Assembly (NCBI GenBank): GCA_032718865.1
Contig: JALUTQ010000045.1
Span: 434,001 to 498,000 of the forward strand
Length of the DNA stretch: 64,000 nt
Reading direction: 5' to 3'
Source of the DNA: Tilletia caries
Taxonomy: Eukaryota > Basidiomycota > Exobasidiomycetes > Tilletiales > Tilletiaceae
The notes beneath the pieces are model-generated. The model had not been told where the DNA came from. It searched no databases and saw only the letters and a program-made list of their open reading frames with translations. This document shows, in pieces, positions 23,601 to 33,741 of the stretch. Both the position numbers and the translations under genes were made by a program. Positions within the stretch are counted from its first letter, which is position 1, and every line of letters begins with the position of its first letter.

Positions 23601-24589
23601 TTTTTCCTCAACAGCTGGATGTCGCTTTGGTTCGTGACTCCCCCGGACGTACCGCTGTTGATTTCGACATACGCCACCGGTATCTTGTGGACGGTTCCGA
23701 TCATCGTTCAAACCAGTTGGACCATATTCACCTGTGCCTTGATCGCCCGCGAGTTCAACAACAACTACAAGCGATATGCCTTCTACTCGTTCTGCTTGGT
23801 GCTGTCCTGGTGGAACAACCGATTCGACTACTTCTTCATTGCTGGTCTCATGATCGCCGATGCGGACAACAAGCTCAAGTACCGCGCTGCAGCGGCCAAG
23901 GGTGTCCCCCTCGTCCCTTCGTTCATGCGTGGCTGCCTACCCAAGGGCATCGCCAATGCGCGGGTACACGGACAAGTCTTCGCCTGGGCCGTCTTCCTTG
24001 CTGGTGCAGTCACATCTTGGCTGTACTTCATCGGAGAGGAGTTCCACGATGAAAATGGCGACAGTCTGTACGGTGCCATGTTCAACCAGCTCGAATGGGG
24101 AGTTCACCCGAACTATGCCACGGCCCAGCCCTTCTCTGCAAGTGGCGGAAAGCCCACCTACGTCGACCCGCGTCTGCACGACTTCTTCTTTGTAATTGGT
24201 GAGCTTGACAAGCGGCTAGTGCTTCCTTCATTCCACAGCATGCTAACTTGATACTTTATATCTCTCTAGGCTTCTTCCTTCTCTGTGACCTGTGTCAATC
24301 CTTCCGGACCTTCTTCCAGCTCCGCGCATGGAACTTCCTCGGCAGGAATGCCTTCTCCCTCTACCTGTGCCACGGTGTGGCCTTCTGGTCCTGGGGTGCA
24401 TGGTCCTGCCTTCAGCTGCTCAAGGCCGGCGTACCATACTGGGCCACGGTCACCATCGTCTTCATCACCTCCTACATCATCCTGTTCATCATGTGCGAGT
24501 GCTTCACCCGCACCTTCGATGTATGGGGTATTGGGCTCTCCAAGTCGATCTGGCGGGCCCAGTCAGGTGGTCTCGGACGCCGCGTATAA
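20642..24589 (+). CDS. Secreted GH16-like / acyltransferase-3 membrane protein
   Basis: Exons 20642-20801, 20881-23178, 23251-24198 and 24270-24589 (introns of 79, 72 and 71 bp) give 1241 aa. Residues 1-29 are a signal peptide. Residues ~35-330 form a concanavalin/GH16-type lectin-glucanase-like domain (CQCGYYD..., ITYFNETDA, then WLPKVMRWSNSVEGMIPYEQ). A transmembrane helix at ~363-380 (GLFIIIFIHAM) precedes a long Ser/Gly/Asp-rich cytosolic linker. Residues ~798-1235 are an acyltransferase-3 domain (EYLDGLRGFACFLVSFHHFM, IFYYHAT) with multiple membrane helices. Such fusions are fungal-specific. Acyl transfer to a glycan or lipid is the family expectation, and the substrate is unknown. The first intron was set by the restored TDRSS-ITYFNET junction. 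Confidence 0.85.
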
Positions 24590-25155
24590 TCCTTCGCGCT
24601 GGGTCCAACCATCCTTCCCACCCCATTTTATTCGTCTCCAATTGCATCGAAGCAAAGCGTCCCGAGAACCTCTCGGTATCCCCTTCATCCCACCTACACT
24701 CATTCGCATCAACTCAGCTCAGCTTTCCCTGACCGGCACAACAACCACAGACGCGGATGCACACACTCTCTCTCTGTTTCCTCTCAGCTCTGGGTTCGTT
24801 CAACCTATTTTCCATCTCTGACTTCTGACTGTCATCTATTACCGGCTTCCTGGACCCGCTCTCTCAATCATTGGCTTCGATTTCTCAATGCCTTCCCCAT
24901 CAGAATGGGTTGGCACCTTCTCTACTCTAAACCAAATCGAACCCACACATCGATCAATTCTGCATCTTTCCTGTGTGACAGTCAGTAGTCAGTCAGTGCA
25001 GACTGCAGCTCAACTGAGCAAGGCGACTTGCTGATGATGATGCCTTTGTCATGCGAGATGCGACCACGTGGTCGGACAAAGGGAAGACCGGCGAGTGGTG
25101 GGCGCTTGGGTGATGGGAAGGTTCAGATACTCAGTGGAAAACGAAATGGACGATA
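24590..25155. other. 3' flank of the acyltransferase gene
   Basis: Non-coding; pyrimidine-rich sequence runs through to about 24980. The stretch ends at the MITE, whose TA flank is 25156-25157. Confidence 0.4.
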
Positions 25156-25157
25156 TA

Positions 25158-25286
25158 CAGTGACTTCCAAAACTGTCCCAATAAATCATGGATTCGCACA
25201 AAGGTGCAGTTTTCAGCAGCAAATCATCACACAACACCACCTCAAATTCACAGGGCTTAAAGCGTAGGACAGTACGTTTCCAGCGC
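25158..25286 (+). repeat. Left terminal inverted repeat of the MITE
   Basis: 129 bp that match 25894-26022 on the opposite strand without a mismatch that I could see. Confidence 0.85.
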
Positions 25287-25893
25287 ATGCTTCAAATTTC
25301 GTCTGCCTATTGAATTGACTCGCCGGTGGTGCTTCAAAGGTGACGGGGTCACTGGGCCAGTTTTGCTCACACCCACTTTTTGATTACAATTTTGATTACA
25401 ACGTATTGTATCCAAAACCAGCTTTTTCCTCGACCACTCCGCCAAATCGTAACTCAGGTCACTTGACGATGAAGGGGAAGGGTCTGGCAGATGCCTGAGC
25501 GTGTAGCCCCGGCGGTGTTGGGGGTCCCGCGGGTGTCCGTGAGGTGGTGTGGTCTCGATTGTCGACTTACTTAGGACCGTCCCTAATTGTGACCATAAAA
25601 AAAAGCGTGCTCACGACTCACACATACCTCGCGCACCCGGGAAAGCTGCCAGAGCTCATCCAGCTGGACCTCTTGGAGCCTACCGCAGCCATCTCTGTGG
25701 TGCTGACCCATTTTTGTTGTTACAGCGCGAGCTGATTTCTGTCGGGACAATAGGGTTTGATGGGGGAGTGAATTAGAAAATTTGTAACCACTTTGTAATC
25801 AAAATTGGGTGTGAACAAAACTGTCCCAATGGTCTTCTAACTTTGGAGCACCACCGAGGGATCAATTTTGAAGTTACAGAGAAGCTACGACGC

Positions 25894-26022
25894 GCGCTGG
25901 AAACGTACTGTCCTACGCTTTAAGCCCTGTGAATTTGAGGTGGTGTTGTGTGATGATTTGCTGCTGAAAACTGCACCTTTGTGCGAATCCATGATTTATT
26001 GGGACAGTTTTGGAAGTCACTG
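25894..26022 (-). repeat. Right terminal inverted repeat of the MITE
   Basis: 129 bp, the reverse complement of 25158-25286. Confidence 0.85.
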
Positions 26023-26216
26023 TATGGATGGAAAATGGATAAAAAGGTGGAAATGGTCCGAAAATGGGCCGGAAATGAATATGGCCAGTTTCAATCCCGG
26101 AGCTTTGACGCCAACCTTATTTCCAAATTAAGGTTTTGGTTCATTTCGTCCTGATCCACTGTTTCCCATGTGGCAATTTCAACTGAGCGGCATCGCGTCA
26201 TTGAATTTGTAGTCAT

Positions 26217-26227
26217 TACACTGCCAA
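26217..26227 (+). repeat. Solo TIR-like end (TACACTGCCAA)
   Basis: The 11 bases equal the termini of the 1639-bp element with its TA flank. I found no partner end nearby, so this is a truncated copy or chance. Confidence 0.3.
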
Positions 26228-26499
26228 GTGTCCACGAAAAGCTCAGGGGAATCGCAGCTGCGAGCTCGTAGGATGATCGTGGAGGGGTTCTGGCGGTCAT
26301 CGTGGTCTCTCTCGTACTCAATCGTGGGTCACGAGTATGAGCGACACTCCTCAGGACTTCGTGTGATATCGTCAGGGCTGAGGCATCCTGCGACGATCCT
26401 GACCGCATCACAATTCACACTACACAATTGACAATAATGACAGTACATTCCCAATCCCATTGCTGTCCAAGCTCCAAAAGCGTCAGAAATCGCTTGATG

Positions 26500-27680
26500 G
26501 ATCATGTTGCTATGCTGGAAATGATACACCGTCTATGAGTATCTTGGGCGATTCCAGGGGCCAGGGGCAGCAGCCGTTCCGATGTCCAGCTGGAGGAACG
26601 AGGCGACGGGCCAGAAGTGGTATCGCCCGCCTCCGGAACCACGGCCAGCTCGACCAGACTCAGGCAGTTCGCCGTTCCCGCTGCAGCCGCACCGAGCACG
26701 ACTTGCGGGCAATCGGTGTGAATTCGGAAGATGTCTTGCAGCTGAAGAACGGAGAACAGGGCATGTCAGCCAGGAAGTAGAGACAGATTGTGCCCAGTCG
26801 GCCAAAGGCATTGCGGCGACTTACGTCTTTGACGGAGAAGAAATCAGAGTCCTTCTTCGTGGCATTGTAGGCCCCCTCTTGTTGCTCAGTCAAATGTCAA
26901 TCAGTCGCGTTCAGGTGTGAGTCACAGCGCTTGAGTTGGACTGCTCACCATCAAAGCATCACCAAAGCCGATCTTGCTGAGCTGTCTCAAGAAGATATTC
27001 TCGTCCATCTGTTGCACACAAGGTCATCAGCAACCGTATTCGGGAAACTCCATCTCTCGCGACTACTCACCGTGCCTTAGGTGAGCATGCGGTAGATGAA
27101 CTCCATCTCTCGCGACTACTCACCGTGCCTTAGGTGAGCATGCGGTAGATGAAGCACCTTCTGCCCGTCACGGTGCTGTGCAAAGGAAAGATTTGATCAG
27201 TGGGTGGTCCTCCTCTTATGGACATTCGTATTGCTCACAATTCTGGTCATCGACTGTCCCTCACTGGAAGGTTCCAGTCGCTGTCAAGCCTGATAGGAGA
27301 TGGATGTTCATACATTGTTGTCAGCAAAGAGTGCTCAAGAAGATGTAGCAAAATGGATAGCGAAATGGCAGAGCCAAGAGAATTTACAGAATAAGTCAAT
27401 TGGCGCCGATGAGGCTCAAGCCCACGCCGCTGGACCTGGCGCTGAGCAAGAACGCGACTGAAGGTTGGGAAATGGGTAAGTTCAGCAAAAAAAATATCTG
27501 GGCAAAAATATCTGACTCGAAGCGGCATTGCATCTGCTCACAGTACTTCGAAACCATTTGACGATTACTGAAGGGGAATATAGGACAATCAGTCTCGTTC
27601 CAAGTCGAGAGTGCATAATGCATATAATGCAAGCTTACAAAAAGCAGAGGTCCCATGCTGGCCAGCACGATGGCAATGAG
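26500..27680 (-). pseudogene. RAD54/RDH54-like SNF2 DNA translocase remnant
   Basis: Minus-strand fragments appear in the correct order for the C-terminal helicase lobe of a Rad54/Rdh54 (Tid1)-type recombination ATPase. Motif V is AFLLSARSSGVGLSLIGAN (~27410-27470), followed by DSDWN (~27280), QSMTRI and HRDGQK (~27175), and CFIYRMLT then GT (~27140). Next come MDENIFLRQLSKIGFGDALM (~26950-27010), FSVKD (~26830) and LQDIFRIHTDC (~26730). Plausible GTGAGT...CAG introns separate them. The frame is broken by a TGA after LIGAN, a TAA after RMLT, and one-base shifts near DSDWN and HRDGQK. Upstream lobe-1 exons could not be identified. The normal product remodels Rad51 filaments and strand-exchange intermediates; this copy cannot encode it. 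Confidence 0.7.
27046..27151. repeat. Perfect 53-bp tandem duplication inside the pseudogene
   Basis: 27046-27098 is repeated at 27099-27151. The unit spans the end of an exon (the RMLT codons) and its GTGAGT donor on the minus strand. Confidence 0.85.
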
Positions 27681-27689
27681 ATGGAGTTG

Positions 27690-29253
27690 ACGGATGAGCG
27701 AAGTCGGCTATTGCGTCGGAATTAGTTCTGGATTTGGTGGCTGGCGGTAAACGAGGGAAAGGGAAAGAGAGGAGGAAGAAGGGAGGGAAAGAGACGCGGT
27801 CAGCGATGAGCGAAGGAAATTGAATGGTAGAGCAGGCAGCAAGCTAGAAAAGAAAGAAGGGTCATGACTCCACTTAAGGCTTGACAATGAGCCAGAAGAA
27901 CCCATCGGTAGGAAGGACTGGATTGATTAGGCTTTCCTGATTCCTCAGTCCACTTCAACGACCGCGGTCCAGAGCCAGCACTCCCGCTCTTTCCTTCTTT
28001 CGAAGCCGCTGTCGCGCGTGTCTCTCCGACGCCCAATCCTCCCTCCTTGTCGAACTGTTGTTGTGAGTCCGTGTAAAGGGAGAGAAGAGGTCAGTGACAG
28101 CTCGACTATGATGGCGCCTGGTGCGAGAAAAATCATACCAGTTGGATCTGCTGGAATCGTGCGGCCATTTTTGCTGATGCTATGTGCCTGGTGTATGAGC
28201 TGAGGGTTAGATAACCAAGCTAGTCGAGTCAGCGACGGGAAAACAGCATATGACTCACAGTCCCGGGAGTGGAGCGTGCGGGGCAGGACCCGATGACCTC
28301 AAGGCAAGCGCGGCTAGAGCGAGCGGACGAGGGAGCAGACGGGAGGGAGAGAAAAGAAATGATGGAGAACGACTGCAGGTGGGGAGAAGAAGCAGTGAAA
28401 GAGAAGCGTGAGCTGCAGATAGCAAGAATGAGAAGAGGAGAGAGTCTGGTCAGAGGCTGACTCGGGCGCAAAAACGGGTATGCCGTTTCGCCAGAGAAAC
28501 TGGCTGCAGCCTGCATCCATCGGAAGCGACGGTGTTGACGCTGAGTGAATGACAGAGGCGCGATGAGCATACCGACGGGAGGAGGATTCGGTTAAGTATA
28601 GGGCATATGACTCACTCTAAGGCCAATGAAAGCATCGGGGTGCTGTGGGAAGCGCAAGCGGGCGTCTGCGGCTGAAGATGGGGAGTATGCTAAGTCCATT
28701 GTGAACGAGAATGATCCGGAAAAGGATCCGACATACGGGAAGAAAGAGCGAAGGAGTGTAGTCTGCCACTCTGTCTCCGACCTGGTTTCTCTAGAGAGGG
28801 AGAATATCAGGAATCAATTACAGAAGCGGAGGGGGATCAGAATGAGCGGGAACAGAACGGAGAAGAAGGGTACCGTCGGACCCTAGATCAGTGGCAGATG
28901 GGAATGGGGTTGACTCACGTCGTCGTGCTTCATGCTTTACGACCCAGAGCGGTGATCGAGGTCCGAGGATGACTGTGTGTAAGGAGAAAGCTGAAAGACG
29001 CATAAGGGAGATCAGAGGAGGCAGGTGTCTCTGTCAATGTCTTGCGTGAATGTGAGTTGCAGGCAACATCATCACATGTATCAGAATCAATGTCACGAGC
29101 TCTTCAAGCCTTGGCCCTTGGATCAAGTGAAAGGCGGGAGAAGATTCATTGGGGCGCCTTGTTTATTGTTCCTGTTGGCATCATCAGATACGTTCTCGTT
29201 TCAGAAGTCAAATCATTAACCCATCATTCGCTTATTATTGGTAACACTCACAG
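27690..29253. other. Region between the RAD54-like pseudogene and the transposase gene
   Basis: GTGAGTC-type donors on the minus strand recur near 28257, 28615 and 28910, which suggests decayed exons upstream of the pseudogene. The exon-sized frames between them do not resemble SNF2 lobe 1 or any other family I know. Nothing is annotated with confidence. Confidence 0.3.
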
Positions 29254-32200
29254 CTACAAGTGGTCCTCGACGTCAATGTCGGACTCGTCGCCTCTACTGT
29301 CTCCAGGATGTTCGTCGTCGCTCGATTCTGTCCACAAGTCAGAGTCGCCGTCGATATCGCTAGCGGTTGCTCGTCGGACAGGTTCAGATCGCCCGGGTGC
29401 TGCTCGTTCACCTTCTCCATCGTCGTCGAGTGCATGTTCCGCCGACTCTCCTGTGATCAGCTCCACGGCCAATTCAGCAATGTTTTGCTCTGTCGGTGGC
29501 TCAGCAAGTCTTGGATACATGTCCGCGAGCTGAAGTGCGGATCGGAAGAGGCAGTGGTTGAGTAGATATTGTTGCTGGCCGTCCTCCTCGTGAACCACGC
29601 CAGCAACTTTGTGCTGGGTCTCCTCACGCTCCATTCGGACCGACCGTGCCTCACTTTTAACCTGACACTTATGGTGATGGCAGTCGTGTGCCACATTCAA
29701 GAGTCGGTCGAAACCCTGTAAACGCAAAGGGATTAGAGAAGATGTTACCGTCCTTACCGATCGATGATGTTCGAGAACACAGATGGACGCATCAGCATTC
29801 TGCTGACAAGTGGCAACTCACATTGATAGATCTAATCTCCCGTTCCCCCTCCTTCAAAATGATCGGTAAAAGCCCTTGCACGTCCCTGTTCCACTTCATG
29901 AGCGTTACTTCCACTTGAACTTCATTATCGGGCTTGTCTTCAAGCCGAAAAATGCGTTCCAAACGCACAACATCGCCAGTGCCAGCCTCGCGGTCGTACC
30001 ACACGGTCGAGAACTCGCCAGGTCGGATTCGATCTCCTGACTCCGTGATGATGTGGCTCAGAGATGATGGTGGATCGGAGTCCGAAGCTTCGAGACCGTA
30101 AAGCTGCCTCAGTTTGGGTGGCATCATTGAAAATAAGTCGGGATCCGGCTTGCACACGACCCCGTCCCTGGACCAGCTGCCACCACATGCTAAGTGACGG
30201 ATGGTCTCTTGATCCATAGTGCGCTGCAAAATGTCCTTGGACGGGGCCGATCGGTTCGATTTGATTGACGCATCGCGTACCGCAGCGTTAAACGACTCGT
30301 AACGTTCGGCAGAGAATCCTTTGGCCGGTCCGTACGCCTCGATGTTGTCGATAACGTGTAGCAAGATATGAAATTTCGGCTTGCTGGTCATCTTCGTAGG
30401 AATCACCACTGCTGCTGCCGCATAAAACACCAAAAGCGCTGCTTTGAGATCGTTCTGCGCGGGTAACAGGTACAGTTATTGACGAGTGTCAGACTCTTGT
30501 ATTTAACTGCAAGATCGAGCACTCACTTTGTACTGCACGAGCTCCTCTCGTGTGATCTCCTCCGCAAACAGCAGCCGCCCCAAGACACCTAGCGCACTCC
30601 ATGCTACCCACAGTTCCAACGACATGGTATCGTCCTTCATCAAGGGGTAGAAGGCAATCGAAGCAACTTGAACGATCTTCTTCAAATCCTTCCCAATAAG
30701 TCCTCCAGCATTGTCGACCAGCCACTTCCCCGGGAGATTCCTGGCATTCGCGATGCCCGTAAGAGGAACAGCTTGAAGTCGAGCTACGAAGTCGCGCTCT
30801 CGTGTGTTTTTCGCAGTGCCTCCGATGTGATCTGTCGTATACTTCCACAGATACTTGACCACACCGAGTTGAAAGGTGTGCAAAATCTCGACTGGTGTAG
30901 CGGCGCAGACGTCAAAGCCGATAGGCTCTGGTGTGAAGGGAAGTGTGCTTCTTTCAGCAAGGAAACGTTGTCACATCGTTTTCAGTTGCCACGGCCCACG
31001 GCCCACGCTAGTCGCTCCTCCGACTCACCGTACAGTCTCAGTAGTGGTGAGTACCATTTCCCCTCGAACACCTCCTTCCGACGCGCCTTCACCTCTACGT
31101 CCTTGTGCCGTTCAGATTTAGTCTTCGATAGCCCGAGAAGCTCGGTGCAAAACCGCGTCGTCACAACATCTTTGATTCCTGTCTTCGTTTGACGCTTGGA
31201 CAGGGTGGTCGCAATGCCTTTCGCCGCCACCCTGATCTGTCTCCGATTCTCCTCAATGATGTCTGCGCCGTGTTTTGGCACTCCTTGCTTCTCAAAGCAA
31301 CAAGTGGTAGTGTCAATCATTATCGAATAAGAACGAAGCGGAGCAGACTTGTTTTGACTGAGAGCATCTCACCTGAAGAAATTGTGCAAAGCCTGTCACT
31401 TCTCGCATTGCTTTCCGTGGTCCTCCAGCTTTGCAAACCCGACACGCATATAAACCCGACATGCCGATTGACGCAGAAAGCATGGCCGCCATAGGATTGT
31501 CCGCGACGCAGAAGACGAGAAGCGGCCGGACGAGAACCTCCTCCTGCAAATAGCAGTCGTAAACTGGAAAAGGTTCCTTGTGTGAACGGCTGCATAGGAG
31601 AGCATGCATGATCAATACGATGGAGACACAGATCACAGAAACGGGTAAACATGCGAAAGACAAACGGATCTGCTCACATCAACTCATCTACCACGACGTC
31701 CATGAGAGCGTGAGCGTCCACCTTGGTGCTGACTGACAGAAGTTTGACGTTGGCACGCTTGTCTAGTTCAGAGCGTGGTAATGATGCGTTCGAGAAATAG
31801 ATGGCAACGTGCTCGTTCCACCTCTTTGTCGTGGACCCGGATGTTTCGTCCTCGAAAACTATGACGGGAACCTGGTACACGATGCGGCCGGCGGCTTTGA
31901 CGCGTAAAGGATTGAAATTTGGTAGCTGGTTTCCGTTTTTGGTCGACTGTCACCAGCGCAGAACATTGTCAGAGATAGTAAACAACTACGAAGCGAAGAA
32001 GACAGTAACAAGAGTGCGGATACTAACATACGTTGATCTTATGTAGCTCCCGAAGCTCCCGTACGTCGACTTCTTCGGGATCAAACACAAATCGAGCGTT
32101 GCCCATATGAACCTCGAAATGATCCCCACGTGTAATCACGGCCCACCCTTCGCCTCGTTCTCTGCCTTGCTCGTCAGTGAAGAATGTGAAAGGTCGTAGC

Positions 32201-33375
32201 AAGCGTCCATCAGCGATCCGAACGACTTCGTCGGTGAAGATCATTCCGTCACTGCGATAGCACGGTGGTGTCTTGCGCGTGTCGGTCTGAAAGGCCATTT
32301 CATTAGCCTCGTAGACCTCTCGTACCAAGGATTTCCGGGAGGGAAGAAGCGTCATTTGGCGGCGGATCAAAGGGTTGGAGAAGTCCTAAAGGAAACGAGA
32401 GTGGATCTCAATGAATGGATCCTCCTTTCTCGCTGCATGTTTGCTTATAAGGACACGCTATCCGCTCACGGCTCACCTGAGTTAGTTTGTCTCGAATACT
32501 GCTAGAGAAGAAGATCTTGCCATCCGACGTCGTATGTTTGTGAAGCGGTGGGCAAACCTCCGCTCGCACCCTCTTCATTGACTGCGAACACGCGTATGCG
32601 GAGGGTGTCCCGCGTGCGTCCAGTGCTTCAGCAACGTCTAGCGCTAAGCTCAACGACTGTTCTGATAGGACGTGCTGAGGAGAATTCTTCAAAGACAGTG
32701 CGATGAACGTCTGTTATAATTGACTGTCAGCAAAATATAGAATCGTGAGCAAGTAGAAGACCAGGAGGGGGAATACTTGCCTCTTTCGACAGAAAAGGGA
32801 ACGCTTCCTCGCTGTAGCGACTATGCGCTGCAGCATCATTATCCTTACTCAGGTTTGAGATGAAAGCGTCATCTTCCGCCTGCAATCCTTGTGCCTCCTC
32901 CGTCAGGGCTGCCATCTGGTCATCCTGGTTCGTGCGTCGGAAAAAGCTCTCCTTTGCATGGTCATCTGGGTCGACAGGCAGCAGATGATCTTCCCCTGAG
33001 TCGAAGAAAACGTTGTGCTCATCGTTCTCCAGCTGCATGCAGATCGTAGAGAATCACAAGTGTGCTCATCAGTGATCGCAAGATTAAGGCAGTGGTCTGA
33101 ATTCACAAGTATACGCACCGTACGGTTACTCTGGTGTCTAGCGCTTGAAGTATGCCGCAGGTGATGCTTCGATGCGAACGGTCGTCGTCCTTCTGGATCG
33201 CAGACCAAGCACACGATCTGAAGCGATTCCCCTTCCAAAACCTGGAAACCTGCACGAGACGATGAATAATGCAACAACAGTCAGCGCACGAAGACAGTTC
33301 AGGGGCACAGTAATGATCCATACCTCGACCAAGTGTCACTTGCACCTCGTCTCTTGTCTTTCGATATGCAGGCAT
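29254..33375 (-). CDS. KDZ-superfamily (Plavaka-type) transposase-like protein, intact
   Basis: Eleven minus-strand exons: 33375-33324, 33249-33119, 33032-32781, 32710-32477, 32385-32032, 31946-31678, 31589-31373, ~31290-31029, 30927-30527, 30454-29822 and 29715-29254. All phases close, giving about 1088 aa with no stop. The N-terminus has a zinc-finger-like CLVCDPEGRRPFASKHHLRH. The middle has VADNPMAAMLSASIGMSGLY followed by CRVCKAGG, then GFDVCAATPVEILHTFQLGV, and KPKFHILLHVIDNIEAYGPA followed by ERYESFNAAVRDASI. These are the hallmark blocks of basidiomycete Plavaka/KDZ transposases. The C-terminus has a CHHHKC cluster and an acidic tail. Intron 3 has a GC-AG pair (GCAAGT donor). No terminal inverted repeats were found. 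It could be a live element or a domesticated gene. Confidence 0.85.
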
Positions 33376-33741
33376 TCTGGTCTGGACCTCGTTGCGGGTT
33401 GATATGGCGGCTGCAGAAGCTGAGTGACCAAGTCAACTCGGATGCTCGACGCAACGCACGCGTTCACAGCTCACGCAGAGCAACGTGGACGTGACGAACG
33501 ACGCGTCACGAAATGAGACGCTGCATATCGAACCAGCGTTGCCAGACAGCACGTGTTGACGCGTCGCAGAATGTGCTGGAAAAGGACCCTGGTGGACGCG
33601 TTTGTGGACGCGTTCATAATCACGTTGCACGGAGTCGAAAACGTCAAGAGCGACGCGACGTTTCGTTCCCTTTCCACAACCCAACCACCACTTCTCTTCC
33701 ACTCACAGTTCCTGCTTGTCTCCATTCATTGCCATCGCAAC
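33376..33741. promoter_or_regulatory. Shared divergent promoter region
   Basis: 366 bp separate the start codons of the KDZ gene (minus) and the unknown gene (plus). The sequence contains CGTTCA/CACGTTG-like words and a repeated GTGGACGCGTTT near 33595. No TATA box is obvious. Confidence 0.45.

Larger units (their letters stand above)
25158..26022. mobile_element. 865-bp MITE with long terminal inverted repeats
   Basis: It begins CAGTGACTTCCAAAACTGTC at 25158 and ends with its reverse complement at 26022; both ends are flanked by TA (25156-25157 and 26023-26024). The outer 129 bp on each side are perfect inverted copies by eye, and an imperfect inverted match continues for roughly another 100 bp. 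The interior holds no transposase. TA flanks and CAGTG termini fit a Tc1/mariner-derived non-autonomous element. Confidence 0.87.
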
